This document shows positions 41,932-51,001 of a DNA stretch of 64,000 nt, one piece after another. Where the stretch lies: assembly GCF_001708505.1 (NCBI RefSeq), contig NZ_CP015992.1, positions 1-64,000 of the forward strand, read 5' to 3'. The notes below the pieces were generated by a model, which had not been told where the DNA came from, searched no databases, and saw only the letters and a list, made by a program, of their open reading frames with translations. The stretch comes from Pseudomonas sp. TCU-HL1 (GTDB taxonomy: Bacteria > Pseudomonadota > Gammaproteobacteria > Pseudomonadales > Pseudomonadaceae). The number at the start of each line of letters is the position of its first letter. The first letter of the stretch is position 1. The position numbers were made by a program, and so were the translations under genes.

Positions 41932-43980
41932 GTGACGCTGAGCAATCCTCTCCTGCAAGACTTCGACCTGCCGCCCTACTCCACCATTCGTCCGGAACAT
42001 GTCGAACCGGCCGTCGACCAGATTCTCGAAGGCAACCGCGCTGCCATTGCCGAGCTGCTGGCTCGCCAGGACGGCACCCCGACCTGGCAGGGCCTGGTAC
42101 TGGCACTGGATGAACTGGGCGATCGCCTGGGCCGCGCCTGGAGCCCGGTGAGCCACCTGAACGCCGTGTGCAACAACGCCGAACTGCGCAACGCCTACGA
42201 GGCCTGCCTGCCCAAGCTGTCCGAGTACTGGACCGAGATGGGCCAGAACCGCGCCCTGTTCCAGGCGTACGAGGCCCTGTCCGCCAGCCCCGAGGCCGCT
42301 GGTTACGACGTGGCGCAGAAGACCATTCTCGACCACGCGCTGCGCGACTTCCGCCTGTCCGGTATCGACCTTCCGGCTGATGAGCAGCAGCGCTATGGCG
42401 AAATCCAGATGAAGCTGTCCGAGCTGGGCAGCCGCTTCTCCAACCAACTGCTGGATGCCACCCAGGCCTGGACCAAGGAAATCCACGACGAAGCCGCGCT
42501 CGCCGGGCTCACCGACTCGGCCAAGGCGCAGATGAAGCAGGCCGCCGAGGCCAAGGGCCAGGACGGCTGGCTGATCACCCTGGAGTTCCCCAGCTACTAC
42601 GCGGTGATGACTTACGCCGACGACCGCGCCCTGCGTGAAGAGGTCTACACGGCCTACAGCACCCGCGCGTCCGACCAGGGGCCCAACGCTGGGCAGAATG
42701 ACAACGGTCCGGTGATGTCCGAGATCCTCGGCCTGCGCCAGGAACTGGCCCGGCTTCTGGGCTTCGCCCATTTCTCAGACCTGAGCCTCGCCACCAAGAT
42801 GGCCGAGTCCACGCCGCAGGTGCTCGGCTTCCTCCGTGACCTGGCCCAGCGCAGCAAGCCCTTTGCCGCCAAGGACCTGGAAGAACTCAAGGCCTTCGCC
42901 GCCGAGCGCGGCGTGGCCGACCTGCAGAGCTGGGACGTGGGCTACTTCAGCGAGAAGCTGCGTGAGCAGCGCTACAGCATTTCCCAGGAAACCCTGCGCG
43001 CCTACTTCCCCATCGACAAGGTGCTGTCCGGCCTCTTTGCCATCGTGCAGAAGCTCTACGGCATCGAGATCAAGGAGCTGTCCGGCTTCGACACCTGGCA
43101 CCCGGACGTGCGCCTGTTCGAGATCAGCGAGAACGGCCAGCACGTCGGCCGCTTCTTCTTCGACCTCTACGCCCGCGCCAACAAACGCGGCGGCGCCTGG
43201 ATGGACGGCGCCCGTGACAAACGCCGCAATATCGGTGGCGATATGATCGCGCCGGTCGCCAACCTGGTCTGCAATTTCACCCCGGCGGTGGGTGACAAGC
43301 CGGCCCTGCTGACCCACGACGAAGTCACCACCCTCTTCCACGAGTTCGGCCATGGCCTGCACCACCTGCTGACCCGCGTCGAGCATGTCGGCGCGTCCGG
43401 TATCAACGGCGTGGCCTGGGACGCCGTGGAGCTGCCCAGCCAGTTCATGGAGAACTGGTGCTGGGAGCCGGAAGGCCTGGCGCTGATCTCCGGCCATTAC
43501 CAGTCCGGCGAGCCGCTGCCCCAGGACTTGCTGGACAAGATGCTGGCCGCGAAGAACTTCCAGTCCGGCCTGATGATGGTCCGCCAGCTGGAGTTCTCCC
43601 TGTTCGACTTCGAGCTCCACGCCACCCACGGCGACGGCCGCAGCGTGCTCGATGTGCTGGAAGCGATCCGTTCCGAAGTGGCCGTGATGCGTCCGCCAGC
43701 GTTCAACCGCTTCGCCAACAGCTTCGCGCACATCTTTGCCGGCGGTTACGCGGCCGGTTATTACAGCTACAAGTGGGCGGAAGTCCTGTCCGCCGACGCC
43801 TTCTCCCGCTTCGAGGAAGAAGGTGTGCTCAACCCGGCCACCGGCCGCGCCTTCCGTGATGCGATCCTGGCCCGTGGCGGCTCCCAGGAGCCGATGGTGC
43901 TGTTCGTCGATTTCCGCGGCCGCGAGCCCTCCATCGACGCCCTGCTGCGTCACAGCGGCCTGTCGGAGCACGCAGCATGA
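41932..43980 (+). CDS. prlC: Oligopeptidase A (M3 zinc metallopeptidase)
   Basis: PrlC is a cytoplasmic peptidase that degrades signal peptides and other oligopeptides. The 682-residue protein carries the M3 zinc site TLFHEFGHGLHHLL near residue 468, with the third ligand in the following helix (DAVELPSQFMENW). The start is placed at GTG 41932 (MTLSNPLLQDFDLPPYS) with AGGTGA at proper spacing; GTG 41923 lacks such a site. Its stop overlaps the next gene by ATGA. Confidence 0.96.
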   Translation: MTLSNPLLQDFDLPPYSTIRPEHVEPAVDQILEGNRAAIAELLARQDGTPTWQGLVLALDELGDRLGRAWSPVSHLNAVCNNAELRNAYEACLPKLSEYWTEMGQNRALFQAYEALSASPEAAGYDVAQKTILDHALRDFRLSGIDLPADEQQRYGEIQMKLSELGSRFSNQLLDATQAWTKEIHDEAALAGLTDSAKAQMKQAAEAKGQDGWLITLEFPSYYAVMTYADDRALREEVYTAYSTRASDQGPNAGQNDNGPVMSEILGLRQELARLLGFAHFSDLSLATKMAESTPQVLGFLRDLAQRSKPFAAKDLEELKAFAAERGVADLQSWDVGYFSEKLREQRYSISQETLRAYFPIDKVLSGLFAIVQKLYGIEIKELSGFDTWHPDVRLFEISENGQHVGRFFFDLYARANKRGGAWMDGARDKRRNIGGDMIAPVANLVCNFTPAVGDKPALLTHDEVTTLFHEFGHGLHHLLTRVEHVGASGINGVAWDAVELPSQFMENWCWEPEGLALISGHYQSGEPLPQDLLDKMLAAKNFQSGLMMVRQLEFSLFDFELHATHGDGRSVLDVLEAIRSEVAVMRPPAFNRFANSFAHIFAGGYAAGYYSYKWAEVLSADAFSRFEEEGVLNPATGRAFRDAILARGGSQEPMVLFVDFRGREPSIDALLRHSGLSEHAA

Positions 43981-44243
43981 CGGCGACACCGAAACGCTTC
44001 ATCGCCGGTGCCGTGTGCCCGGCGTGCAGCGAAATGGACAAGATCCAGATGTGGGACGAGGACGGCGTGCCGCACCGCCAGTGCGTGGCCTGCGGCTACG
44101 CCGACACCCTCAACGCCCAGGGCCAGTCGGTGCCCAGGGAGCTCGGCACGCGGGTCAACCAGGCCAAGCCCAAGGCGGCCGATCCCAAGGTGCAGGGGGT
44201 GCAGTTTTTCCCCAATCCGAAGCTGAAGAAACCCAACGAATGA
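43977..44243 (+). CDS. YheV-like zinc-ribbon protein
   Basis: This 88-residue protein has two CxxC pairs (VCPACSEMDKI near residue 14 and QCVACGY near 36), forming a probable zinc ribbon, then a basic proline-rich tail. It belongs to the YheV family of unknown function. Overlap with prlC by 4 bp implies coupled expression, an arrangement also seen in other pseudomonads. Confidence 0.9.
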   Translation: MTATPKRFIAGAVCPACSEMDKIQMWDEDGVPHRQCVACGYADTLNAQGQSVPRELGTRVNQAKPKAADPKVQGVQFFPNPKLKKPNE

Positions 44244-44335
44244 CGTGAAGCCAAGGAGCGCTCATTTGGCATCTGGTCTGTGGCGATGTGGCGGCGGGTG
44301 GCGTCCGCCTCGCCTGAGTCTCCACGTTGCACGCT

Positions 44336-44418
44336 TAGGTTGGTGCTGAGCGCAGCGAAGCCCAACGTTCACGGACTCGGCATCGCGCGTTGGGCCTCGC
44401 GGAACTCGGCCCAACCTA
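44336..44418. repeat. Long intergenic hairpin repeat (TAGGTTGG type)
   Basis: Paired segments TAGGTTGG (44336-44343) / CCAACCTA (44411-44418) and CGAAGCCCAACG (44356-44367) / CGTTGGGCCTCG (44388-44399, one mismatch) form a long interrupted stem. It occupies the gap between the zinc-ribbon gene and the radical SAM gene. Confidence 0.75.
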
Positions 44419-44482
44419 CACAAGCACTCCGTTTGATCCGCCACCCGACAGAAACTGGCCAGGCGTAGGAAAAAGCTGCGTA

Positions 44483-44502
44483 TACTGTATGAGTATCCAG
44501 TT
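44483..44502. promoter_or_regulatory. LexA box (SOS operator)
   Basis: TACTG-N10-CAGTT fits the LexA consensus TACTG-N10-CAGTA at nine of ten fixed positions. It lies 18 bp before the start codon of the radical SAM gene, so LexA binding would block its promoter. The P. aeruginosa counterpart (PA0069) is recalled as a LexA-controlled gene. Confidence 0.85.
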
Positions 44503-44519
44503 AATGCGGAGCTCATCCC

Positions 44520-45578
44520 ATGTCTGCGCCCCTTCCGCCCCGTGGCCGCGGAGCCGCCAGCAACCCGTTCAACCGTTTCGCACCCACCACCTCGGTGGCG
44601 CTGGATGACGGCTGGTTCCAGGAAGTCCCGCCCAGCCGTGCCACCGATGTGCGGTTGGAAACCGCCAAGAGCATCATCACCCGCAACCAGTCGCCGGACC
44701 TGCCCTTCGACCGCTCGGTGAACCCCTATCGTGGCTGCGAACACGGTTGCATCTACTGCTACGCGCGGCCCAGCCATGCCTACTGGGACCTGTCGCCCGG
44801 CCTGGATTTCGAGACGCGGCTGATCGCCAAGACCAATGCCGTGGCCTTGCTGGAGCAGCAGTTGTCGAAGCCCGGTTACCAGTGCGCACCGATCAACCTC
44901 GGTTCCAATACCGACCCCTATCAGCCCATCGAGCGTGAACACCGCCTCACTCGGCAAACCCTCGAAGTGCTGCTGCGCTATCGCCACCCAGTGACCATCG
45001 TCACCAAGGGCTCGCTGGTGCTGCGTGACCTCGACTTGCTCACCGAACTGGCGGAGCAGAACCTGGTGGCGGTGATGATCAGCCTCACTACCCTCGACGA
45101 CGAGTTGAAGCGCACCCTCGAGCCCCGCGCCGCGGCCCCTTCGGCACGCTTGCGGGCCATCCGCGTATTGAGCGGAAACCGCATTCCTGTGGGGGTGCTC
45201 TGTTCACCGATGATCCCGATGATCAACGACATGGAGCTGGAGAGCCTGCTGGAAGCGGCGCGCGACGCCGGGGCGCGGCAGGCGAACTACATGCTGCTGC
45301 GTCTGCCCCGCGAAGTGGGGCCGCTGTTCGAGGAGTGGCTCCAGATGCACTACCCGCAGCGCGCCGCCCATGTGATGAGCATCATCCGTCAGTGCCGCGG
45401 CGGGGAAGTCTACGACAGCCGTTTCGGCCACCGTTTCAAGGGCGAGGGTCCTTTCGCCGAGCTGCTGGCCCAGCGTTTCGCCGTGGCCCTTCGCAGGCTG
45501 GGGCTCAACCGCAGGCGCGGTTACGAGCTGGACTGTTCACGCTTCTGTCCGCCCGGCGGACAAATGGCGTTACTTTAA
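44520..45578 (+). CDS. SOS-linked radical SAM protein (PA0069 family)
   Basis: The 352-residue protein carries the radical SAM motif YRGCEHGCIYCYARPSH (CxxxCxxC cysteines) near residue 67, and the segment INLGSNTDPYQPIEREHRLT near 118. It resembles the SplB-like/Rv2578c group. Its position behind a LexA box points to a DNA-damage role, possibly a lesion repair enzyme, but the reaction is unknown. The C-terminus has additional cysteines (DCSRFCPPGGQ), perhaps for a second cluster. Confidence 0.88.
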   Translation: MSAPLPPRGRGAASNPFNRFAPTTSVALDDGWFQEVPPSRATDVRLETAKSIITRNQSPDLPFDRSVNPYRGCEHGCIYCYARPSHAYWDLSPGLDFETRLIAKTNAVALLEQQLSKPGYQCAPINLGSNTDPYQPIEREHRLTRQTLEVLLRYRHPVTIVTKGSLVLRDLDLLTELAEQNLVAVMISLTTLDDELKRTLEPRAAAPSARLRAIRVLSGNRIPVGVLCSPMIPMINDMELESLLEAARDAGARQANYMLLRLPREVGPLFEEWLQMHYPQRAAHVMSIIRQCRGGEVYDSRFGHRFKGEGPFAELLAQRFAVALRRLGLNRRRGYELDCSRFCPPGGQMALL

Positions 45579-45688
45579 GGTGTGACTCGGAGGCCTGTAA
45601 CGACTGTCCTGTAGGAATCCACATGCCGGCAATCAGTGGATAATGGGCGGCATAAAAGACAATTCCTACGATGATCGAGGTTGGCAGC

Positions 45689-46396
45689 ATGAGCAACGAG
45701 CACGACAAGCAGCGTGGTGAAAGTGCGGAAGAGGCCCTGCGGAACATAGTCGAGGGCTTCCAGCGGTTCCGCGACGAGGTGTTCCCGCAACAGGAAGAAC
45801 TGTTCAAGAAGCTCGCCCATGAGCAGAAACCCCGCGCCATGTTCATCACCTGTGCCGATTCGCGGATCGTTCCCGAACTGATCACCCAGAGCTCCCCAGG
45901 CGACCTGTTCGTGACCCGTAACGTCGGCAATGTGGTGCCACCCTATGGACAGATGAACGGCGGTGTCTCCACCGCAATCGAGTTCGCGGTAATGGCTCTC
46001 GGCGTACACCACATCATCATCTGCGGCCACTCCGACTGCGGCGCCATGAAGGCGGTGATGGACCCGCAGACCCTGGAGCGCATGCCCACCGTCAAGGCCT
46101 GGCTGCGCCACGCCGAGGTGGCCAAGGTGGTGGTGCAGGAGAACTGCGGCTGCGCCAGTCACGAGTCCCTGGAAGTGCTAACCGAAGAGAACGTGGTAGC
46201 CCAGCTCGACCACCTGCGCACCCACCCCTCGGTGGCGGCGCGCCTGGCCAGCGGCCAGTTGTTCATCCATGGCTGGGTCTATGACATCGAGACCTCGGTA
46301 ATCAAGGCCTACGACGCCGAACAGGGCCGCTTCCGCGTGATCGGCGACGGTCCGCTGCCGATGGCCACGCCACGGCCGCGCTACCTGTCGGAGTGA
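45689..46396 (+). CDS. can: Beta-class carbonic anhydrase
   Basis: This enzyme interconverts CO2 and bicarbonate. The 235-residue protein has the beta-class zinc ligands in FITCADSRIVP near residue 52 (Cys, with the Asp-Arg dyad) and ICGHSDCGAMKA near 112 (His and Cys). The start at 45689 (MSNEHDKQ) has GAGG upstream; a start at 45671 would add six residues. It matches PA0102 by position and is followed by a good terminator. Confidence 0.94.
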   Translation: MSNEHDKQRGESAEEALRNIVEGFQRFRDEVFPQQEELFKKLAHEQKPRAMFITCADSRIVPELITQSSPGDLFVTRNVGNVVPPYGQMNGGVSTAIEFAVMALGVHHIIICGHSDCGAMKAVMDPQTLERMPTVKAWLRHAEVAKVVVQENCGCASHESLEVLTEENVVAQLDHLRTHPSVAARLASGQLFIHGWVYDIETSVIKAYDAEQGRFRVIGDGPLPMATPRPRYLSE

Positions 46397-46399
46397 TGA

Positions 46400-46427
46400 A
46401 AAAGGGGCTGCTGATGCAGCCCCTTTT
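46400..46427 (+). terminator. Rho-independent terminator after the carbonic anhydrase gene
   Basis: A 12-bp perfect stem AAAAGGGGCTGC / GCAGCCCCTTTT with a TGAT loop lies directly after the stop codon and ends in T residues. It could work in both directions. Confidence 0.9.
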
Positions 46428-46500
46428 CATTTGAATCTGGGAAACCACGCCTCGGGGGCGTGGTCGTGAGTCACTGCAATAGCAGGATGAAACCGATCCA

Positions 46501-46579
46501 GTAGGGTGCGCCGCGCGCACCGGGTGTTTGTCGAGGCTCCAGAGCTACCCCGGGAATCGGTGCACATGGCGCACCCTAC
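46501..46579. repeat. Long hairpin repeat (GTAGGGTGCGC type, copy 1)
   Basis: GTAGGGTGCGCC and its inverse near GGCGCACCCTAC (ending 46579) form the outer stem; GCGCACCG / CGGTGCAC pair further inside. It lies between the convergent carbonic anhydrase and PA0104-like genes. A sister copy is at 56180-56242. Confidence 0.82.
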
Positions 46580-46632
46580 AGCTGGGCCCGGTGAACTCAA
46601 GTCAGAATGGATCGTTACTTCGCAGCGCTCGC

Positions 46633-47292
46633 TCAGCTCGCCGCGCGCTCGTCCGGGTTGAGCTCCAGGCCGACGCCCAGTTGCTCGGACAGGCACGGCC
46701 AGCGTTTCCAGGCCTCTTCCACCTTGGGGTCGTGCAGTTGCTGGCGATAGGCCTGGGCTGAGGGCAGGCTGAATACCTCTTCGTCGAGCAGGCCGTCGAC
46801 GGCGTGATGCACGGCTTCATCCAGCTGGTTGGCGAAGGGTTCGCCGATCAACTGGTGGGCGATCAGGTTGGCTACCGTGGTATCCAGCGGAATCAGCGGC
46901 TGGCCGAAATGCACGATGTAGCGGTCATTGACTTCCTCCACCAGGCGGTGGGCCAGATAGGCTTCGTCCAGCAGGCCTTCCAGGCCCTCGTGGCCGGCCA
47001 TCAGCGCCGGCGGCTGCAGGAAGAACTGCTCGGCCACCTCCAGCACCGGCTTGATACGCGGTTCGATGCCGGCTTCGCGGGCGACATTGGCGGCGGCATC
47101 CAGCACGTCCGGCACTTGTTCGACATACGCGGCGATGAAGCGGGCGAGCACATGCTGGGCATCTTCTGCGGGCAGGCGAATCGCGGGGTGCAGGTTGGCG
47201 ACCTGGGCTTCCAGTATCCCGGTCAGTTGGGTGGAGGCGGCTTCGTTCTGGAGGGCGCGCTGGATAACGTCGCGCAGTGCGGCGGTGTTCAT
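46633..47292 (-). CDS. Hypothetical protein (PA0104-like)
   Basis: From the ATG at 47292, supported by AGGAG upstream, the product has 219 residues, is acidic and has no signal peptide or clear domain. Most of it looks helical (MNTAALRDVIQRALQNEAAS, VLARFIAAYVEQVPDVLDAA). It occupies the place of PA0104 next to the cox genes in P. aeruginosa and is divergent from coxB. Function is unknown. Confidence 0.8.
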   Translation of the reverse strand: MNTAALRDVIQRALQNEAASTQLTGILEAQVANLHPAIRLPAEDAQHVLARFIAAYVEQVPDVLDAAANVAREAGIEPRIKPVLEVAEQFFLQPPALMAGHEGLEGLLDEAYLAHRLVEEVNDRYIVHFGQPLIPLDTTVANLIAHQLIGEPFANQLDEAVHHAVDGLLDEEVFSLPSAQAYRQQLHDPKVEEAWKRWPCLSEQLGVGLELNPDERAAS

Positions 47293-47676
47293 GACTGCTC
47301 CTGAAAAGGACATGGCGGTGTGGGGGATTGCGAGGTGAAGAAGAGACCTTAGCTCGCCCTGAGAATCTGCTAAGACCGGATTGTCATAACCGCTTCACAG
47401 TTATTCGGGCACGCTATAAAAGCACTTTGCCACCTACTTCAAGTCCACACCAGCCGTGGCCTTTAGGACAGGGCTTGCGCGCTTTCAGCCATTTCTTCGG
47501 TTGCGTTGCGCGCCGGAAGTCCCTGTCTATACTCCGACTCGAAAGGCATTACCTGATGGAACCCGACTGTGCACCTGCGTGCCGAGGTCGGCGGTCTGAG
47601 TTTGGTAGTCCGGACAGCCGCCCCCAAGCCGTTGGCCCAGCCGGCGGGATAACAAGAACGAGAAGGGGAACCCGCA
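47293..47676. other. 384-bp control region upstream of the caa3 oxidase operon
   Basis: No convincing gene is present. The region separates the divergent PA0104-like gene and coxB. It holds a CTATACT motif (47527-47533), then a leader of about 140 nt. Just before coxB there is an AACAAGAA motif (47651-47658) and the ribosome-binding site AGAAGGGG. Confidence 0.7.
47527..47533 (+). promoter_or_regulatory. Sigma-S-like -10 element of the cox operon
   Basis: CTATACT matches the extended -10 consensus favoured by RpoS. No good -35 is evident, as is usual for such promoters. The caa3 oxidase of P. aeruginosa is known to depend on RpoS and starvation. The predicted start is near 47540. Confidence 0.5.
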
Positions 47677-48804
47677 ATGATGCGACATCCACGAGTCTGG
47701 ATGGGACTCCTGCTGCTGTCTGTTCTCAGCCAGGCGGAGGCTGCCTGGACAGTCAACATGGCGCCCGGGGCCACCGAGGTCAGCCGCACCGTTTTCGATC
47801 TGCACATGACCATCTTCTGGATCTGCGTCGTCATCGGCGTACTGGTCTTTGGTGCCATGTTCTGGTCGATGATCATCCACCGCCGCTCCACCGGCCAGCA
47901 GCCGGCGCATTTCCACGAAAGCACCACAGTGGAAATTCTCTGGACCGTCGTGCCCTTCGTCATCCTCGTGCTGATGGCGGTGCCGGCGACCAAGACGCTG
48001 ATCGACATCTACGACACCTCCGAATCCGGACTGGATGTGCAGGTCACCGGCTACCAGTGGAAATGGCACTACAAGTACCTGGGCCAGGACGTTGAGTTCT
48101 TCAGCAACCTGGCCACGCCTGCCGAGCAGATCCACAACAAGGCGCCGAAGGATGAGCACTACCTGCTCGAAGTCGACCAGCCGCTGGTGGTGCCGGTGGG
48201 CACCAAGGTGCGCTTCCTGATCACTGCCGCCGACGTGATCCACTCCTGGTGGGTGCCGGCGCTGGCGGTGAAGAAGGACGCCATTCCCGGCTTCGTCAAC
48301 GAATCCTGGAGCCGCATCGAGAAGCCCGGTATCTACCGGGGCCAGTGCACCGAGCTGTGCGGCAAGGACCACGGCTTCATGCCCATCGTGGTCGAGGCCA
48401 AGTCCCAGGAGGACTTCGCCAAGTGGCTGGCCGCGCGCAAGGAAGAAACCGCCAAGCTCAAGGAGCTGACCGACAAGGAATGGACGCGCGAGGAGCTGAT
48501 AGCGCGCGGCGACAAGGTCTACCACACCACCTGCGCCGCCTGTCACCAGCCTGAAGGCCAGGGTATGCCGCCCATGTTCCCGGCACTCAAGGGCTCGAAG
48601 ATCGCCACCGGTCCGAAGGCGTCCCACCTCGACATCGTCTTCCATGGCAAGCCTGGCACCTCGATGGCGGCCTTCGGCAAGCAACTGTCCGAGGTCGATA
48701 TCGCCGCGGTCATCACCTACGAGCGCAACGCCTGGGGCAATAACACCGGCGACATGGTGACGCCGAAGGAAGTGCTGGCGCTGAAACAGGCACAAAGCCA
48801 ATGA
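47677..48804 (+). CDS. coxB: Cytochrome c oxidase subunit II with fused cytochrome c (caa3 type)
   Basis: This subunit accepts electrons from cytochrome c at a binuclear copper site. The 375-residue protein has a signal peptide, two membrane helices (about 40-65 and 85-105), a cupredoxin domain with CuA ligands in HSWWVP near 189 and CTELCGKDHGFM near 225, and a C-terminal cytochrome c domain with CAACHQPEG near 287. The heme domain marks it as caa3 rather than aa3. A Crc/Hfq-like AACAAGAA motif lies just upstream of the ribosome-binding site. Confidence 0.97.
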   Translation: MMRHPRVWMGLLLLSVLSQAEAAWTVNMAPGATEVSRTVFDLHMTIFWICVVIGVLVFGAMFWSMIIHRRSTGQQPAHFHESTTVEILWTVVPFVILVLMAVPATKTLIDIYDTSESGLDVQVTGYQWKWHYKYLGQDVEFFSNLATPAEQIHNKAPKDEHYLLEVDQPLVVPVGTKVRFLITAADVIHSWWVPALAVKKDAIPGFVNESWSRIEKPGIYRGQCTELCGKDHGFMPIVVEAKSQEDFAKWLAARKEETAKLKELTDKEWTREELIARGDKVYHTTCAACHQPEGQGMPPMFPALKGSKIATGPKASHLDIVFHGKPGTSMAAFGKQLSEVDIAAVITYERNAWGNNTGDMVTPKEVLALKQAQSQ

Positions 48805-48833
48805 AGAAGATACCGGCCTATATGGAGACTGAC

Positions 48834-50423
48834 ATGAGTGCAGTGATCGACCACGATCATGCCGGGCATGATCACCACCACGGTCCGGCCAAGGGCCTGA
48901 TGCGCTGGGTGCTGACCACCAACCACAAGGACATCGGCACGATGTACCTGTGGTTCAGCTTCGCCGCGTTCCTGCTGGGCGGTTCGATGGCCATGGTGAT
49001 CCGCGCCGAGCTGTTCCAGCCGGGCCTGCAGATCGTGCAGCCGGAGTTCTTCAACCAGATGACCACCATGCATGGCCTGATCATGGTCTTCGGCGCGGTG
49101 ATGCCGGCGTTCGTCGGCCTTGCCAACTGGATGATCCCGCTGATGATCGGCGCGCCGGACATGGCGCTGCCGCGGATGAACAACTTCAGCTTCTGGCTGC
49201 TGCCAGCCGCCTTCGGCCTGCTGGTCAGCACCTTGTTCACCGCCAGCGGAGGGCCCAACTTCGGCTGGACCTTCTATGCGCCGCTGTCCACCACCTATGC
49301 ACCGGAGAGCGTCACCTTCTTCATCTTCGCCATCCACCTGATGGGCATCAGTTCGATCATGGGCGCGATCAACGTGATCTCCACCATCCTCAACCTGCGT
49401 GCCCCGGGCATGACCCTGATGAAGATGCCGCTGTTCGTCTGGACCTGGCTGATCACCGCCTTCCTGCTGATCGCGGTGATGCCGGTGCTGGCCGGCTGCG
49501 TGACCATGATGCTGATGGACATTCACTTCGGCACCAGCTTCTTCAGTGCCGCCGGCGGTGGCGACCCGGTGCTGTTCCAGCATGTGTTCTGGTTCTTCGG
49601 CCACCCCGAGGTGTACATCATGATCCTGCCCGCCTTCGGTGCGGTCAGCTCGATCATCCCGGCCTTCTCGCGCAAGCCGCTGTTCGGCTACACCTCGATG
49701 GTCTACGCCACTGCATCCATCGCCTTCCTGTCCTTCATCGTCTGGGCGCACCACATGTTCACCGTGGGCATCCCGCTGACCGGTGAGCTGTTCTTCATGT
49801 TCGCCACCATGCTGATCGCCGTCCCTACCGGGGTGAAGGTGTTCAACTGGGTGAGCACCATGTGGGAAGGCTCGCTGACGTTCGAGACGCCGATGCTGTT
49901 CGCCGTGGCCTTCGTCATCCTCTTCACCATCGGCGGTTTCTCCGGGCTGATGCTGGCCATCGCCCCGGCGGACTTCCAGTACCACGACACCTACTTCGTG
50001 GTGGCGCACTTCCACTACGTACTGGTGCCTGGCGCCATCTTCGGCATCTTCGCCTCGGCCTACTACTGGCTGCCGAAGTGGACCGGCTACATGTACGACG
50101 AGACCCTTGGCAAACTGCACTTCTGGCTGAGCTTCGTCGGCATGAACATGGCTTTCTTCCCCATGCACTTCGTGGGGCTGGCGGGCATGCCACGGCGGAT
50201 TCCGGACTACAACCTGCAGTTCGCCGACTTCAACATGATCTCGTCCATCGGTGCCTTCAGCTTCGGCGCCACGCAGTTCCTCTTCCTGTTCATCGTCATC
50301 AAGTGCATCCGCGGCGGCAAGAAAGCCCCGGCCAAGCCCTGGGACGGCGCCGAGGGCCTGGAGTGGACCGTGCCTTCGCCGGCGCCCTACCACACCTTCT
50401 CCACACCGCCGGACGTGAAGTGA
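48834..50423 (+). CDS. coxA: Cytochrome c oxidase subunit I
   Basis: This is the catalytic subunit carrying heme a and the heme a3-CuB centre that reduces oxygen. The 529-residue protein has about 12 membrane helices. FWFFGHPEVYIMILPAFG near 250 holds the CuB histidine and cross-linked tyrosine, WAHHMFTVG near 300 the other CuB histidines, and HDTYFVVAHFHYVL near 385 the heme ligands. The start at 48834 (MSAVIDHDHAGHDHHHG) has GGAG upstream; an ATG at 48801 overlapping the coxB stop is possible. The N-terminus is histidine-rich. Confidence 0.97.
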   Translation: MSAVIDHDHAGHDHHHGPAKGLMRWVLTTNHKDIGTMYLWFSFAAFLLGGSMAMVIRAELFQPGLQIVQPEFFNQMTTMHGLIMVFGAVMPAFVGLANWMIPLMIGAPDMALPRMNNFSFWLLPAAFGLLVSTLFTASGGPNFGWTFYAPLSTTYAPESVTFFIFAIHLMGISSIMGAINVISTILNLRAPGMTLMKMPLFVWTWLITAFLLIAVMPVLAGCVTMMLMDIHFGTSFFSAAGGGDPVLFQHVFWFFGHPEVYIMILPAFGAVSSIIPAFSRKPLFGYTSMVYATASIAFLSFIVWAHHMFTVGIPLTGELFFMFATMLIAVPTGVKVFNWVSTMWEGSLTFETPMLFAVAFVILFTIGGFSGLMLAIAPADFQYHDTYFVVAHFHYVLVPGAIFGIFASAYYWLPKWTGYMYDETLGKLHFWLSFVGMNMAFFPMHFVGLAGMPRRIPDYNLQFADFNMISSIGAFSFGATQFLFLFIVIKCIRGGKKAPAKPWDGAEGLEWTVPSPAPYHTFSTPPDVK

Positions 50424-50424
50424 A

Positions 50425-50976
50425 ATGAGCGGAGAAATGAGCACTCGCCGTCTGATCTTGCGCCTGCTGGTGTTGGTGGTGGCGATGTTCGGCTTCGGTT
50501 TTGCCCTGGTGCCGATCTACGACGTGATGTGCCAGGCCTTCGGTATCAACGGCAAGACCACCGGGTCGGCCTACGAAGGCGCCCAGACCGAAGACCAGCA
50601 GCGCCAGGTGCGGGTGCAGTTCCTCGCCACCAACGCGGCAGGTATGAGCTGGGAGTTCCGCCCCAAGGCGGACGACCTGGTGGTGCACCCGGGGGCCAGC
50701 AACGAGATGCTGTTCGTTGCCTACAACCCCACCGACAAACCGATGACGGCGCAAGCCATTCCCAGCGTGGCGCCGTCCAAGGCGGCGGCCTTCTTCCACA
50801 AGACCGAATGCTTCTGCTTCACCCAACAGGTCCTGCAGCCCGGCCAGCGCATCGAAATGCCGGTGCGCTTCATCGTCGACCGTGACCTGCCGGCCGACGT
50901 GCATCACCTGACACTCGCTTACACGCTGTTCGATATCACCGCCCGCAAGCCACCCGTTGCCAGGAATGGCGGCTGA
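50425..50976 (+). CDS. ctaG: Cytochrome c oxidase assembly protein CtaG (Cox11)
   Basis: CtaG delivers copper to the CuB site of subunit I. The 183-residue protein has one N-terminal membrane helix (LILRLLVLVVAMFGFGFAL) and a periplasmic domain with the copper-binding ECFCFTQQ motif near residue 130. It lies one base after coxA, so translation is likely coupled. An alternative ATG at 50437 would remove four residues. Confidence 0.95.
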   Translation: MSGEMSTRRLILRLLVLVVAMFGFGFALVPIYDVMCQAFGINGKTTGSAYEGAQTEDQQRQVRVQFLATNAAGMSWEFRPKADDLVVHPGASNEMLFVAYNPTDKPMTAQAIPSVAPSKAAAFFHKTECFCFTQQVLQPGQRIEMPVRFIVDRDLPADVHHLTLAYTLFDITARKPPVARNGG

Positions 50977-50991
50977 CGGGCCGATAAGGAG

Positions 50992-51001
50992 AACAACAAC
51001 A
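50992..51001 (+). promoter_or_regulatory. CA motif at the coIII translation start (possible Hfq/Crc site)
   Basis: AACAACAACA lies between the ribosome-binding site AAGGAG and the ATG of coIII. It matches the AANAANAA motif bound by Hfq and Crc to block translation in Pseudomonas. Regulation is inferred from the motif and its position only. Confidence 0.5.

Noticed and set aside
47373..47400. A possible Pho box (TTGTCAT...TTCACAG) upstream of coxB
   Set aside because: Only the first half fits the CTGTCAT-type repeat; the second matches about four of seven positions, so it is not above chance.
48717..50444. A 575-residue minus-strand frame opposite coxA, rich in His, Gln, Asp and Gly
   Set aside because: It is the mirror of coxA codon usage and shows low-complexity composition. 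coxA on the other strand has all expected motifs.
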